Positions 22,745-35,330 of a stretch of DNA of 64,000 bases are shown here, in pieces; position 1 is the stretch's first letter; the number at the start of each line of letters is the position of its first letter. The notes under the pieces were generated by a model. That model saw only the letters and a list, made by a program, of their open reading frames with translations, had not been told where the DNA came from and ran no database searches. The position numbers and the translations under genes were made by a program. Origin of the DNA: Chlorocebus sabaeus (Eukaryota; Chordata; Mammalia; Primates; Cercopithecidae); assembly GCF_047675955.1 (NCBI RefSeq), contig NC_132911.1, positions 69,659,133 through 69,723,132 on the forward strand, written 5' to 3'.

Positions 22745-22875
22745 GGATAAAATGGAAATAATAACAAAACCTACCTCGAGATACTTTTCAGAGAATTAAG
22801 AAAACTTAGATTAAATGTTTGGTCAGAGCCTGACCAATAGCATGTGTTCAATAAGTTGCAGTTATTTATTATTAT
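22745..22875 (+). mobile_element. MIR SINE, 3' part
   Basis: GATAAAATGGAAATAATAAC...CCTACCTCGAGATAC...GTGTTCAATAAGTTGCAGTTATT is a decayed sense MIR core and tail. Confidence 0.5.
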
Positions 22876-23136
22876 CTTAATTAGATATTTGCAAGAATAC
22901 TTTGAAACCATGTAAAATACAATTTGAAGAATGAATACTTGGTTCTTCTTTCTAATAATGCTGCACAATGCATTTAGATCTTCCTTAAAATAAGAGTCTT
23001 AATATTTTGTTGTAAATTGGAATTTTTGTGAAAGAAGGTATATCTTCCCACTGAAGGACATTTTCATTCAGATATACTTCTTTGTCTTCATGTTTGACTA
23101 AATTTCAATTAACAATGGTGGTTACAATGTCAACTT

Positions 23137-23402
23137 TACTCGGGAGACTGAGGCAGGAGGATTGCAGGAGGCCAAGAGTTCAAGACCAGACTGGGCAACA
23201 TAGCAAGACTCCATGTCTACCACATTTATTTTTATTAGCTGAGTGTGGTGACATGTACTTGTAGTCCCAGCTACTCAGGAGGCTGAGGTGAAAGAATCCC
23301 TTGAGCCCAGAAGTTCAAGGGTGCCGTGAGCTACGATCACGCCACTGTACTCCAGCCTGGGTGACAGAGCAAGACCCCATCTCTAAAACAAACAAACAAA
23401 AA
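23137..23402 (+). mobile_element. AluJ, 5'-truncated
   Basis: Starts in the left arm (CTCGGGAGACTGAGGCAGG) and continues with AluJ-like CTGGGCAACATAGCAAGACTCC. The tail is (CAAA)n. Confidence 0.88.
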
Positions 23403-24206
23403 TTCAGCTCCCCAGTTCTGCAGCCACCAGACTCTATCAAGGGATTTATAATCAATCAAATATGCCATTGCTCTTGAGATCCAAATATTTATAAAGCCTT
23501 AAAGTTTTTTTTAAGTGCATAAATCATGCTAATTTTGTACTTTCATGTCTGCATTTTCTTATAGAAGAAAAGAAGAAATGCTAAGTAACACTCCACCGAG
23601 CCCTCCTTTCCCCTGCTATGGAAGGCAAGTCCTTAAGCTTGTTGGGACAGAGCCCAGATGACTGACCAGGATGATGATATTGTAAGAGAAACGCATCTCT
23701 GAACTTCCCTCTTACCAGAGACTGTATCCTGTTTCTTGGAGACAGGACACCACAGAAATGAAGACTTACTCTGAATAAGAGTCCTATATAGTCCTGTTTT
23801 CCAGAAAAGGAAAAAGCAGAAACACAGCAAAGCCCAGCTGAAGCTGAGCAAAAGCACACCCAGGTCACAGTTCCTGACTTCAATTCTTCCCTCCAGGTCT
23901 CGGGGTGGTCAGACTATTCAATGGTAAGGCTTTGGGAAATGCCTCTCTGTAAACAATGGCAAACCAGGCACAGGGTGGACACCTGATCAATGTTAAATAA
24001 GTAGTATGCTAAACACAGTGAATGAGTGGTATTTGGTTTGGAGGGGTTTTTTTTTTTAGCATTTTCAGTTTAAAGTCTGAAGCGTGCAGCTCAATGAATT
24101 TTCACAGAATTCTACACCTGTGGAACCACACTCAAATCAAGATACAGAACATTTTCCGTACTCCAATATTACTTTTAAATTATTTTAAAATTTTATCTAG
24201 AGAAAA
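23403..24206. other. Unassigned sequence
   Basis: No gene. About 24080-24180 (GCAGCTCAATGAATTTTCACAGAATTC...AACCACACTCAAATCAAGATACAGAAC) matches a common mammalian interspersed repeat whose family I cannot name. Confidence 0.45.
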
Positions 24207-24576
24207 TGCTGTGATCTGAATGGATCCCTCAAAATTCCTATGTTGAAACTTAATCACCTATATGACAGTATTAAGAGCTGGGACCCTTTACAGAGTGAGT
24301 AAGACATGAGGGTGGAGTCCTCATGGGTGAAATTCGTGCCCTCATAAAAGGATTTGAAGGAGCAGGTTTTTCCCCTTCCATCCCTCCCGCCATGTGGGAC
24401 AGTGTTCACCCCTTCAGTTGTATGCCGATGCTGCAGAGAGGCCCTAGGCAGACACCAACTGCCGGGGCTTTGATTGGACTTCCCAGCCCTCAGAATGGTG
24501 AGAAAATAAATTTCTGTTCTTTATAAATTACTCAGTCTCAGGTGCTTTCTTATAACAGCATGAATGGACTAAAACA
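24207..24576 (+). mobile_element. MLT1/MST-type solo LTR (ERVL-MaLR)
   Basis: Starts TGCTGTGATCTGAATGG and ends TGAATGGACTAAAACA. In between are CCTATGTTGAAACTTAATC, ATGAGGGTGGAGTCCTCATG, CCGCCATGTGGGAC and AATAAATTTCTGTTC. The flanking A-rich 4-5 bp could be the target duplication. There is no internal region. Confidence 0.8.
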
Positions 24577-24659
24577 AAAAGTCAGACTGCATACATAGTA
24601 TTTTTACTTTTACAGTAAGCTGAAAGACTATTAGGGAAGGTGGGGTGAATGATTAAAGA

Positions 24660-24895
24660 CAGTGAGGTCAAGGGGTTGAAAGTACAGGCTTGGGAATCAG
24701 AAAGACCTGCCACCCACTATATTTGACATTTTGCAAAACAAACCTCCCTGCTCCAGTTTCTTCACATGTATTATAAGAAAATATATCTGTGGATGAGTCT
24801 TACGAGGATGAAATGAATTAACGCATGTAAAGGCTCACAAAGTGCTGGGGGACGCAAAATAGGTAAAAATTCAATGAATGACAGGTATCAATATT
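24660..24895 (+). mobile_element. MIR SINE
   Basis: Sense MIR from the head (GTACAGGCTTGGGAATCAGAAAGACCTG) through the core (CAGTTTCTTCACATGTATTATAAG) to the tail (GAATTAACGCATGTAAAGGCTCACAAAGTGC). Confidence 0.7.
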
Positions 24896-25127
24896 ATTAA
24901 TTAATCACTTTAATATTCAGCTGACGTACAGTGTGTTTGGACCAAAACATCTTCCTTCTTCTTGGCTTTCACTATCTTGGCTTTCATTATCACTTGCATG
25001 TGATAAAGCCCTCAAGAGCAGATAGACAATATTTTCATTCCTATAATTTTAATTTAGCTGTTGAAGAAAACTGTATGTCATTTAAACTACTTTATCAGTT
25101 TCAAAAGCAATTTTAAAAGCAATTGTT

Positions 25128-25425
25128 GGCCAGACACCGTGGCTCATGCCTATAATACCAGCACTTTGGGAGGCCGAGGCGGGTGAATCACCTGAGGTCA
25201 GGAGTTCAAGACCAGCCTAGACAACATAGAAAAAACCCGTCTCTAGAAAAAATACAAAAATTAGTCAGGCATGGTGGCGCATGCCTGTAATCCCAGCTAC
25301 TGGGAAGACTGTGGCAGGGGAATCACTTGCACCCAGAAGGCGGGCATTGTAGTGAGCCAAGATCACACCACTGCACTCCAGCCTAGGCGACGGAATGAGA
25401 CTCTGTCTCAAAAAAAAAAAAAAAA
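25128..25425 (+). mobile_element. AluS
   Basis: Full dimeric Alu with A16 tail. The 9-bp duplication GCAATTrTT lies on both sides (about 25119-25127 and 25427-25435). Confidence 0.92.
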
Positions 25426-26121
25426 GGCAATTATTAATAATTCAAAGAGAGAATAAACTTATACTGTCTTTGCTCAAACAGGCTGCTATAATCAGAATAA
25501 ATGTTCTGCAATGATCATGCTATTTATTTTTCAGAGCTTCCAATTTTTTGAAGCCTAAAATGGTTTAATTCTATCCCCCAAGCAATTAATATGTTCTACG
25601 AAACAAATCAGAGCTGGAGAACCAAATTAACACCTTTCAAGAGTGATATATCAACGCAGGATTCTACAGAATGCTTTATGACCCTGCCACCTAATTTAAT
25701 GGATAAGTTCGAAGCATCAGAATGCCCAGCATGACTTGAATTCTTTCAGATACTAAAAAGCATACATTCATATCAAGTGCAAATTCTCAGCAGAAAAACA
25801 AACTTCACTACTATGTATGAAAATCTTCTGTCAAATCACTTATCTTTACCCTAAAACTAGACTAAAATCCTCTTAATTAACCCAGACTTAAATAAGTTAG
25901 GAAAGAAGATGTTCTGTGCAAATAGATAAGAGCTACGACAAATGAACACTAGACCTCTTTCTGGCCTCACCTGACTAATGAATCATATTCCAAGACAGAG
26001 GCCTCTCAGATGTGACTACCTCACCACGGTCCTTAGGCTGGAGCAACTGACCAGCCTTTCTATAAACCCGGTTGAAGGGTACATCACAAGCCAAACACCT
26101 CAGTCACATTTCCACCATATC
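25426..26121. other. Unassigned sequence
   Basis: No repeat or gene recognised. Confidence 0.5.
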
Positions 26122-26137
26122 AAAGTGTATAGACTTG

Positions 26138-26426
26138 GCTGTGCACGGTGGCTATCACCTGAAATCCTAGCATTTTGGAAAGCTAAGACGGGTGGATCAC
26201 TTGAGGCCAGAAGTTCAAGACCAGCCTGGCAAAAGCCGTGTCTACTAAAAGATACAAAAGTTATCTGGGCGTGGTGGCATGCACTGGTAGTCCCAGCTAC
26301 TTGAGAGGTTAAGGCGGGAGAATCACTTGAGCCCTGGAGGCCAAGGTTGCAGTGAGCCGAGATCACATCACTGCACTTCAGTCTGGGCAACAAAGCAAGA
26401 TCCTGTCTCCAAAAAAAACCCACAAC
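26138..26426 (+). mobile_element. AluS/J
   Basis: Full but diverged Alu. Its target duplication AAAGTGyAyAGACTTG is 16 bp long with two mismatches (26122-26137 and 26427-26442), which agrees with an old insertion. Confidence 0.9.
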
Positions 26427-26442
26427 AAAGTGCACAGACTTG

Positions 26443-27195
26443 TTATTAATTTCTCCCATGACCTCACTCCCTGCTCTCCATGGAGTTAAAGTTCTTTGGG
26501 GAGATGTACAAGGAAAATTGCCTTTGTGTCCCCCAAAACTGTCTCCAATATTCCTTTTAACTTGACTTTAGGGACTAAAGTGCAAAACAATGAGCCTACC
26601 CAGAAATGCCCTAGATCGGACACATGAAAGAGCAATTAATACATGTTTCTGGAAGCAATTATCAGATAGTACTGCTAGACAGTGGGAAGATCCTAAACAA
26701 CCCCACAAACAATGAAATCCTTCAAGGCTGCTTCTTTCCCTTAAAATAGAAAGGTTCCAAGATGGCACCTTTCTTTTCCCCAGCTCCTCCTCTGATACAT
26801 CCGCCTGGGTAGAGAGGCTGACAGGGAACTTCTGTATTTTTTCCTTAAGAGAACTTAGAGAATGCCTTTGTCTTAAAGGGGAAAAAAGAGACTTTTAAAA
26901 AAAGAGAGAGAGGGTTATTATTATTATTATCATTATTAATATTATTGTGATTGCACTGAAAACAGGGCATTGACAACAGAGGCCAATCATAGGTACTGAT
27001 AGTCCTCATGTGAGCAGAGGAACAAGAACTTACTGTGCTGATGAATGGTGAACCAATACAGAAATTGTTCAGAAAGATACCAAAATCATATATGGGAGAT
27101 AAAAGGAGAAGAGCAGATCAGATGGGAGGTGGGAACCTGGAGCAAGATTCTAGAAGGTGGATTAAGGAACATGGCAAAGAAGAGTGATAGATTAG
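26443..27195. other. Unassigned sequence with (TTA)n
   Basis: (TTA)n-like microsatellite at about 26917-26945, with a GA-rich run just before it. Nothing else recognised. Confidence 0.5.
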
Positions 27196-27200
27196 GTGAC

Positions 27201-27554
27201 TTTATTAGTCCATTCTCACACTGCTATGAAGAGATACCTGAGACTGTGTAATTTATAAATAAAAGAGGTCTAATTGACTCAGTTCTACATGGCTGGGGAA
27301 GCCTCAGGAAACTTACAATCAAGGTGGAAGGCACTTCTTCGCAGGATGGCAGGAGAGAGAACGAGTGCAGAGCAAAGAGGGAAGCCCCTTATAAAACCAT
27401 CAGATCTTGTGAGAACTCACTCACTACCATGAGAACAGCATGGGGGAACTGCCCCCATGAGTCAGTTATCTCCACCAGGTCCTGCTCTTGACACATGGGG
27501 ATTATTACAATGCAAGATGAGATTTGAGTGGGGACACAGAGCCAAACCATATCA
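27201..27554 (-). mobile_element. THE1/MST-type solo LTR (ERVL-MaLR)
   Basis: Antisense LTR from TTTATTAGTCCATTCTCACACTG (first bases mutated) to CCAAACCATATCA. A perfect 5-bp duplication GTGAC occurs at 27196-27200 and 27555-27559. No internal sequence is present. It is a second independent solo LTR of the same class and orientation as the one at 14905. Confidence 0.93.
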
Positions 27555-27559
27555 GTGAC

Positions 27560-28024
27560 AAACACGAGATTGCCAGGCCAACCACTGCCAAGGACTGAGG
27601 GCTGAGCTTGGTTAATGAAGTCAGAAAAGTTAAGAGGGTGAGCAGCATCCAAAGCATGATCCTCAGACGCTGGAACATCCAGAGTAGCATCCTAAGTCAG
27701 AACTCCCTTACAACTTGACCTAGAAACTTCCTCTCCATCTTCCAGGGCAACATTCAAGGGATGACTGAGCTATAGGATAAGAGTCAGGATTGACAGAGTA
27801 TACAAAGCAACGATTAAGCTAAATTACATGCACACATGAGCACACACGTGTACATGTACACACACCATAAAATAGCTGGTGATAGCTAGGAAAAGAGAGG
27901 AAGCTCACCCCAGAAGTCTCCTGGGATGCTACGAATCTAGGGCTGTATTGTAATGTTTTAAATAGTTTTGGGAGGCATAAGAAGGATAAAACTTTTTAAA
28001 AATAATAACAAAGACAACCATTTA
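27560..28024. other. Unassigned sequence
   Basis: Contains a CA/GT-rich patch at 27828-27867. No gene seen. Confidence 0.5.
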
Positions 28025-28210
28025 ATGGTTAAAGAAGCAGGTATTGGAGTTATTCTGAGTTTGAATCCAGCTCTGACCTTGGAAAAGTTTTAAAGACTTT
28101 TTCCTCAATTTTGTTATCTATAAGATGAAGACAATAATATTTGCTTATGTCCTCAGGTTGTTCCAAGGTTAAATTTGCATAAAATGCTTAGTACCTCCCT
28201 GAGTAAATAA
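28025..28210 (+). mobile_element. MIR SINE
   Basis: Sense MIR: TTAAAGAAGCAGGTATTGGAG...GAATCCAGCTCTGACCTTGG...ATCTATAAGATGAAGACAATAATA...AAAATGCTTAGTACC. Confidence 0.7.
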
Positions 28211-28644
28211 CAAAGTCAGTCCGTGGATACTCATGGTGGTGGTAACAATGATGATAATGATATATATGAATATAACCCTGATGTTCAGAGAGTTCAAATC
28301 CTCTTCTTTGTTAATTCTTCCATTCTGCCAATAAATCAGATATATAATCAGCAAAAACAGGAGCCTCACTCTGACCAAAACAGAATTCATTTGCTTTAAA
28401 ATCATTACATTAAATCAAGTCTGAGGAAGTCCTGGCAAGAAATAAATCAGTATCTATAATAAACAGTATTACCTGTAATATCATGGAATTAACATCCTCA
28501 CAGAGAAAATAAGGTAACGAGAAGTTAAAAGATCTCTCTCCCATTAAATAACTACGTAGACAAATGCTAAAAGGAAGAATGACTGCTCTGCTTCTAAAAT
28601 CCCCATTAATGAATGTTTCCATGGTACTTTAGATTATTTTATTT

Positions 28645-28805
28645 ACTCTTCACAAAAATCCAATAAATAATATACCATCCCCTATTTACAAATGAGAAAA
28701 CAGAGGCTTAGAAAAGTAGAGACGCTTGCCTGTGATTACTCAGTTAGGAAAGGGAGGAGCTAAATACACATGCATTTGCCTCAAAGGCCTGCGTCCCCTA
28801 CCCCT
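28645..28805 (-). mobile_element. MIR SINE
   Basis: Antisense MIR: TTACTCTTCACAAAAATCC...CCCTATTTACAAATGAGAAAACAGAGGCTTAG...GCCTGTGATTACTCAGTTAGG. Confidence 0.75.
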
Positions 28806-29250
28806 GGCTCAGGGAGGTCAGCAGGAATCAAGCCAACTTACCAAATCTGAGGCTGGGATACCAGTAAACTGTATCAATGCGAATTTTGACAATCTCTTTC
28901 TACAAAAGAAAACAAACTGAATACAAAAAGCAGCATGAAAATAGTTTCACCTGGAACCCAACACGCACATACTCAAAAACCAAATATAAAATTTTGAGCT
29001 ATACCAGGCATCTATAAAAACAGAGATTAAAACTTATATTCCTCCTGCAAACAAAACAGAAATCATGGACATGAACCAGGGTAATACAAAACATGAAATT
29101 TTGCCCATCACTGGAATATTTGTACAACCAGTGCTCATAAAACAAAATTGAGACAGAACTATGTCAGTAACAGAGTCAGAAGATCTATGAGTCTGCCTGA
29201 CATTCAGTCACATTAAATAAGGTATAGATATGTTCATGTATATATATGTG
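28806..29250. other. Unassigned sequence
   Basis: No repeat or gene recognised. Confidence 0.5.
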
Positions 29251-29261
29251 TATATTGTCTT

Positions 29262-29503
29262 TTTTTTTTTTTTTTTTTTTTGAGACGGAGTCTCACTCTG
29301 TCGCCCAGGCTGGAGTGCAGTGGCGCAATCTCGGCTCACTGCAAGCTCTGCCTCCCGGGTTCACACCATTCTCCTACCTCAGCCTCCCGAGTAGCTGGGA
29401 CTACAGGCGCCCGCCACTGCGCCCGGCTAATTTTTTTCTTTTTTTTTAGTAGAGACGGGGTTTCACCATGGTCTCGATCTCCTGACCTTGTGATCCGCCC
29501 ACC
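29262..29503 (-). mobile_element. AluY, 5'-truncated
   Basis: Antisense AluY (GAGACGGAGTCTCACTCTGTCGCCC, GCAAGCTCTGCCTCCCGGGTTCA). About 50 bp of its 5' end is missing, and there is a small internal deletion at CACCATGGTCTCG. The target duplication TATATTGTCTT lies at 29251-29261 and 29504-29514 and overlaps the left target duplication of the adjoining L1, so the AluY landed at the L1 3' junction. Confidence 0.93.
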
Positions 29504-29741
29504 TATATTGTCTTAAATTTTATTTTTTATTTTTTTATTTTTCCGTAAGTTATTGGGGTACAGGTGGTATTTGGTTACATGAGTAAGTTCTTTAGTAGTG
29601 ATTTGTGAAATTTTGATGCACCCATCACCATGGGTACACTGTACCATATTTTCAGTCTTTTATCTCTCATCCCCCTCCCACTCTTCCCCACAAATCCCCA
29701 AAGTCCATTGCCTCATTCTTACGCGTTTGTGTCCTCATAGC

Positions 29742-32700
29742 TTAGCTCCCACATATCAGTGAGAACATGTGATGTTTGGTTTTCCACTCCTGAGTTGTTA
29801 CTTCACTTAGAGTAATAGTCTCCAATCTCATCCAGGTCACCACAAATGCTGTTAATGCATTCCTTTTTATGGCTGTGTAGTATTTTATTTATTTATATAT
29901 ATATATCAGTTTCTTTATCCACATGTTGATTGATGGGCATTTGGGTTGGTTCCACGATTTTGCAATTGTGGATTGTGCTGCTATAAACATGCATGTACAA
30001 ATATCTTTTTCAAATAATGACTTCTTTTCCTCTGCGTAGATACCCAGTAGTGGGATTGTTGGATCAAATGGCAGTTCCACTTTTAGTTCTTTAAGAAATA
30101 TCCACACTGTTTTCCATGTCGGCTGTACTAGTTTACATTCCCACCAGCAGTGTAGAAGTGTTCCCTGTTCACCACATTCACACCAAAATCTACCATTTTT
30201 TGATTTTTTGATCATGTTCATTCTTGCAGGAGTAAGGTGGTATCACACTGTGGTTTTGATTTGCATTTCCCTGATCATTAGTGATATTGAGCATTTTTTC
30301 ACATTTGTTGGCCATTTGTATATCTTCTTTTGAGAATTGTCTATTCATGTCCTTAGCCAACTTTTTGATGGGATTGTTTGGTTTTTTTCTTACTGATTTG
30401 TTTGAATTCATTGTAGATTCTGGATGTTAGTCCTCTTCAGAGATATAGAATGTGAAGATTTTCTCCCACTCTGTGGGTTGTCGATTTACTCTGCTGACTG
30501 TTCCTTTTGCCATGCAAAAGCTATTTAGTTTAATTAGGTCAGAACTATTTATCTTTGTTTTTACTGCATTTGCTTTTGGTTTTCTGGTCATGAAATCCTT
30601 GCCTAAGCCAATATCTAGAAAAATTTTTCCAATATTATCTTCTAGAATTTTTATAGTTTCAGGTCTTAGTTGATTTTTATACAAGGTGAGGAATGAGGAT
30701 CCAGTTTCATTCTCCTACATGTGGCTAGCCAATTATCCCAGCACCTTTTGTTGAAAAGGGTGTCCTTTCCCCCACTTTATATTTTTGTTTACTTTGTCAA
30801 AGATCAGTTGGCTGTGAGCGTTTAGGTTTATTTCTGGGTTCTCTATTCCATTCCATTGGTCTATATGCCTATTTTTGTACTAACACCATGCTGTTTTGGT
30901 GACTATGGCCTTAGAGTATAGTTTGAAATTAGATAGCGTGATGCCTCCAGATTTGTTCTTTTTGCTTAGTCTTGCTTTGGTTATGCAGGCTCTTTCTTGG
31001 TTCCACATGAATTTTAGAATTTTTTTTAATACTGTGAAGAATGATGGTGGTATTTTGGTGGGGATTGAATTGAATTTGTAGAATGCTTTTAGCAGTATGG
31101 TCATTTTCACAATATTGATTCTACCCATCCATGAGCATGGGGTGTGTTTCCATTTGTTTGTGTCATCTATGATTTCTTTCAGCAGTGTTTTGTAGTTTTC
31201 CTTGTAGAAGGGAGTCTTTTAACTCCTTGGTTAGGTATATTCCTAAGTTTTGTTTTGTTTTTGTTTTTGTTTTTGTCTTTTTGCGGCTATTGTAAAAGGG
31301 ATTGAGTTCTTGATTTCATTCTCCGCTTGGTCGCTGTTGGTGTATAGAAGAGCTACTGATTTGTGTACATTAATCTTTTATCCGGAAACTTTGCTGAATT
31401 CTTTTATCAATTCTAGGAGCTTTCCGGAGGAGTCCTTAGGGTTTTCAAGGTAAATGATCATACTGTCAGCAAACAGTGACAGTTTGACTTCCTCTTTACC
31501 AATTTGGATGCCCTTTATTTCTTTCTCTTGTCTGACTGCTCTGGCTAATACTTCCAGTACTACATTAAAGAGGAGTGGTGAGAGTGGACATCCTTGCCTT
31601 GTTCCTGGTCTCAGAGGGAATGCTTTCAGCTTTTCCTAATTAAACATTATGTTGGCTGTGGGTTTGTCATAGATGGCTTTTATTACATTAAAGTATGTCC
31701 CTTGTGTGCCAATTTTGCTGAGCATTTTAATCATAAATGTATGCTGGATTTTGTCAAATGCTTTTTCTGCATCTATTGAAATGATCATGTAATTTTTTTT
31801 TTTTTTTTTTTTTTTTTTTGAGACAGAGTCTTGCTCTGTCACCCAGGCTGGAGTGCAGTGGCGTGATCTCAGCCCACTGCAAACTCTGCCTCCTGGGCTC
31901 AAACAATTCTCCTGTCTCAGCCTCCCATGTAGCTGGGACTATAGTCACCTGCCACCATGCCCGGCTAATTTTTGTATTTTTTGCAAATGGGGTTTCATCT
32001 TTTGGTCAGGCTAGTCTTGAACTCCTGACCTTAAGTGATCCACCCTCCTCAGCTTCCCAAAGTGCTGGGATTTACAGGCATGAGCCACTGCACCCAGCCA
32101 TTATTTTTGTTTTAATTCTGATTATGTGGTGTATCAGGTTTATTGACTTGTGTATGTTAAACCATGCCTGCATCCCTGGTATGAAACCCACTTTATCATG
32201 GTGGATTCTTTTTGATATGTTGTTGGATTCAGTTAGCTTTTGTTTAGAATTTTAGCATCTATGTTCATCAAAGATAGTTTTCTTTTTTGGTTACATCCTT
32301 TCCTGGTTTTGGTATTAGGGTGATACTGACTTCATACAATGAATTACAGAGGGTTCTTTCTTTCTCTATCTTGCGGAACAGTGTCAAAAGGATTGGTACC
32401 AATTCTTCTTTGACTGTCTGGTAGAATTCTCCTGTGAATCTGTCTGGTCCTGGACTTAATTTTGTCGGTAATTTTTAAATTACCATTCTAATCTCACTGC
32501 TTGTTATTGGTCTGTTCATGGTATCTAATTTTTCTTGATTGAAGCTAGGAGGGTTATATTTTTCTAGGAATTTATGCATCTCTTCTAGGTTATCCAGTTT
32601 ATGTACACAGAGGTGCTCATAGTAGCCTTGAATGATCTTTTGTATTTCAGTGGTGTCAGTTGTAATACCTCCTGTTTTGTTTCTTAGTGAAGTTATTTGG

Positions 32701-33880
32701 ATTTTCTCTCTTCTTTTCTTGGTTAACCTTGCCAATGGTCTACCAATTTTATTTATCTTTTCAAAGAACAGCTCTTTGTTTCATTTATCTTTTATATTAT
32801 TTTTGTTTCAATTTCATTCTGCTCTGATCTTCATTATTTCTTTTCTTTGGCTGAGTTTGGATTTGGTTTCTTCTTGTTTCTCTAGTTCCTTGAGGTGTGA
32901 CCTTAGATTGCCTGTTTGTGCTTTTTCAGTCTTTTTAATGTAGGTGTTTAGGGCTATGAACTTTCCTCTTAGCACCACCTTTGTCGTATTCCAGAGGTTT
33001 TGATAGGTTGTGTCATTATTGTAGTTCAGTTTGAATAATTTTTTAATTTCCATCTTTATTTTGTTTTTGACCCAATGCTCATTCAGTAGCAGGTTATTTA
33101 ATTTCCATGTATTTGAACTGCTTTGAGGGTTCCTTTTGGAGTTGATTTCCAATTTTATTCCACTGTGGTCTGAGCAAGTGCTTGATACGATTTCAATTTT
33201 CTTAAATTTATTGAGGCTCGCTTTATGGCCTATCATATGGTTTATCTTGGAGAAAGTTCCATGTGCTATTGAATAGAATGTGTATTCTGCAGTTGTTGGA
33301 TGAAATGTTCTGTATATATCTGTTAAGTCCATTTGTTCCAAGGTATAATTTAGATACATTGTTTCTTTGTTGACTTTCTGTCTTGATGACCTGTCCAGTG
33401 CTGTCAGTGGAGTACTGAAGTCCCCCACTATTATAGTGTTGCTGCCTATCTCATTTCTTAGGTCTATTAGTAATTGTTTTATAAATTTGGGATCTCCAGT
33501 ATTAGCTGCACATATGTTTAGGATTATAATACTTTCCTATTGGATAAGGTCTTTTATCATTATATAATGTTCCTCTTTGTCTCTTTTAACCACGGTTGCT
33601 TTGAAGTTTGTTTTGTCTGATATAAGAATAGCTACCCCTGCTTGCTTTTGATGTCCATTTGCATGAAATGCCTTTTTCCACCCCTTTACTTTAAGTTTAT
33701 GTGAGTCCTTAAGCTAGTGTATGTCACCTTAAGCTAAGTTTATGTTACCTTAAGTGAGGTGAGTCTCCTGAAGGCAGCAGATAGTTGGTTGGTGAGTTCT
33801 TACCCAGTGGAGCATTTAGGCCATTTACATTCAATATTAGTATTAAAATGTGAGGTATCTTTGCATTCATCATGCTCTTT
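29742..33880 (-). pseudogene. L1 ORF2 remnant (endonuclease/reverse transcriptase)
   Basis: This is the decayed reading frame for the L1 endonuclease-reverse transcriptase. The endonuclease part is best preserved: about 204 codons are open at 32814-33428, and the catalytic SDH triplet is intact at 33165-33173. The reverse-transcriptase active site normally reads FADD; here 31462-31473 reads FADS, so a catalytic aspartate is lost. Multiple stops and frameshifts break the frame, and an Alu (31793-32099) interrupts the RT domain. The start is approximate; the end is a TAA at 29742-29744. Confidence 0.85.
31793..32099 (-). mobile_element. AluS inserted in L1 ORF2
   Basis: Full antisense Alu with T27. 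L1 ORF2 text (GAAATGATCATGT... / ...TTTTTGTTTTAATTCTG) continues on either side. Confidence 0.93.
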
Positions 33881-33959
33881 GTTGCCTGTGTACTTTTGTT
33901 TTTTTGGTTTTTGTTTTTGCTTTTTAACTTGTATTTTTGTTTTATAGGTCCTGTGTAAT

Positions 33960-35330
33960 TTATCCTTTAAAGAGATTCTGTTTTGATATGTACCAGGATT
34001 TGTTTCAAGATTTAGGGCTCCTTTTAGCAGTTCCTGTAGTGGTGGCTTGGTAATGGAGAATTCTCTCAGCATTTGTTTGTCTGAAAAAGACTGTATCTTT
34101 CCTTCAAATATGATGCTTAGTTTCACTGGATACAAAATTCTTGGATGATAATTGTTCTGTTTGAGGAGGCTGAAGATAGGGCCCCAATCCCTTCTAGCTT
34201 ATAGGGTTTCTGCCAAGAAATCTGCTCTTAATCTGATAGATTTTCCTTTAGAGGTTACCTGGTGCTTGTGTCTTACAGCTCTTAAGATTCTTTTCTTCAT
34301 CTTAATTTTGGATAACCTGGTGACAATGTGCTTACATGAAGATCTTTTTGTGATGAATTTCCCAGTTGTTCTTTGTGCTTCTTGTATTTGGATGTCTAGG
34401 TCTCTAGCAAGGCCAGGGAAGTTTTCCTCAATTGTTCCCCCAAATAAGTTTTCTAAGCTTTCAGAATTTTCTTCTTCCTCAGGAACACCAATTATTCTTA
34501 GGTTTGGTCATTTAACATAATCCCAGATTTCTTGGAGGCTTTGTTTATATTTTCTGGGTTTTTTTCTTTTCTTTTTTCTTTTTTTTTTTTTTTTTTTTTT
34601 TTTGAGATGCTCTTGCTCTGTCACCCAGGCTGGAGTGCAGTGACATGATCTCGACTCACTGCAACCTCCACCTCCCAGGTTCAAGCAATTCTTCTGCCTC
34701 AGTCTCCCAAGTACCTGGGACTACAGGTGCACGCCCCCATGCCTGGGTAATTTTTGTATTTTTAGTAAAGATGGGATTTCACCATATTGGCCAGGTGGGT
34801 CTCAAACTCCTGGCCTCATGATCTGTCCGCCTCAGCCTCCCAAAGTGCTGGGATTACAGGTGTGAGCCACTGCACCTAGCCCCTGTTTATATTGTCTTAT
34901 TCTTTTTTCTTTGTCTTTGTTGGATTGGGTTAATTCGAAGACCTTGTCTTTGAACTCTGAATTTCTTTCTTCTACTTGTTCAATTCTATTGCTGAGACAT
35001 CCCAGAGCATTTCATATTGCTAAAAGTATGTCCAAAATTTCCTGAATTTTTTACTGTTTTATCTTTAAGTTATCTATTTCCTTCAATATTTCTCCCTTCA
35101 CTTCTTTTATCATTTTTTGGATTTCCTTGCATTGGGCTTTGCCTTTCTCTGGTCCCTCCCTGATTAGCTTAATAGCTAACCTCCTGAATTTTTCTTTCTT
35201 TCTTTTTTTTTTTTTTTTTTTTCCCAGGTAAATCAGAGATTTCTTCTTGGTTTGGATCCATTGCTGGTGAACTAGTGTGATTTTTGGGGGGTGTTGAAGA
35301 GCCTTATTTTGTCATATTACCACAATTGGT
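33960..35330 (-). pseudogene. L1 ORF1 remnant (RNA-binding chaperone)
   Basis: On the minus strand the N-terminus contains MDPNQEEISDLPGK, followed by a lysine/glutamate-rich coiled-coil segment. The C-terminal region holds YPVKLSIIFEG and FSDKQMLREF, as in L1 ORF1p. Stops occur in the coiled coil near 35040, a poly(T) tract sits at 35203-35222, and an Alu interrupts the middle. It is non-functional. Boundaries are approximate. Confidence 0.8.
34552..34883 (-). mobile_element. AluS inserted in L1 ORF1
   Basis: Full antisense Alu with an interrupted T-rich tail. TGTTTATATT is duplicated at 34542-34551 and 34884-34893. Confidence 0.93.

Noticed and set aside
31818..32255. 145-codon open frame inside the L1
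   Set aside because: It is the antisense of an inserted Alu joined to antisense L1.
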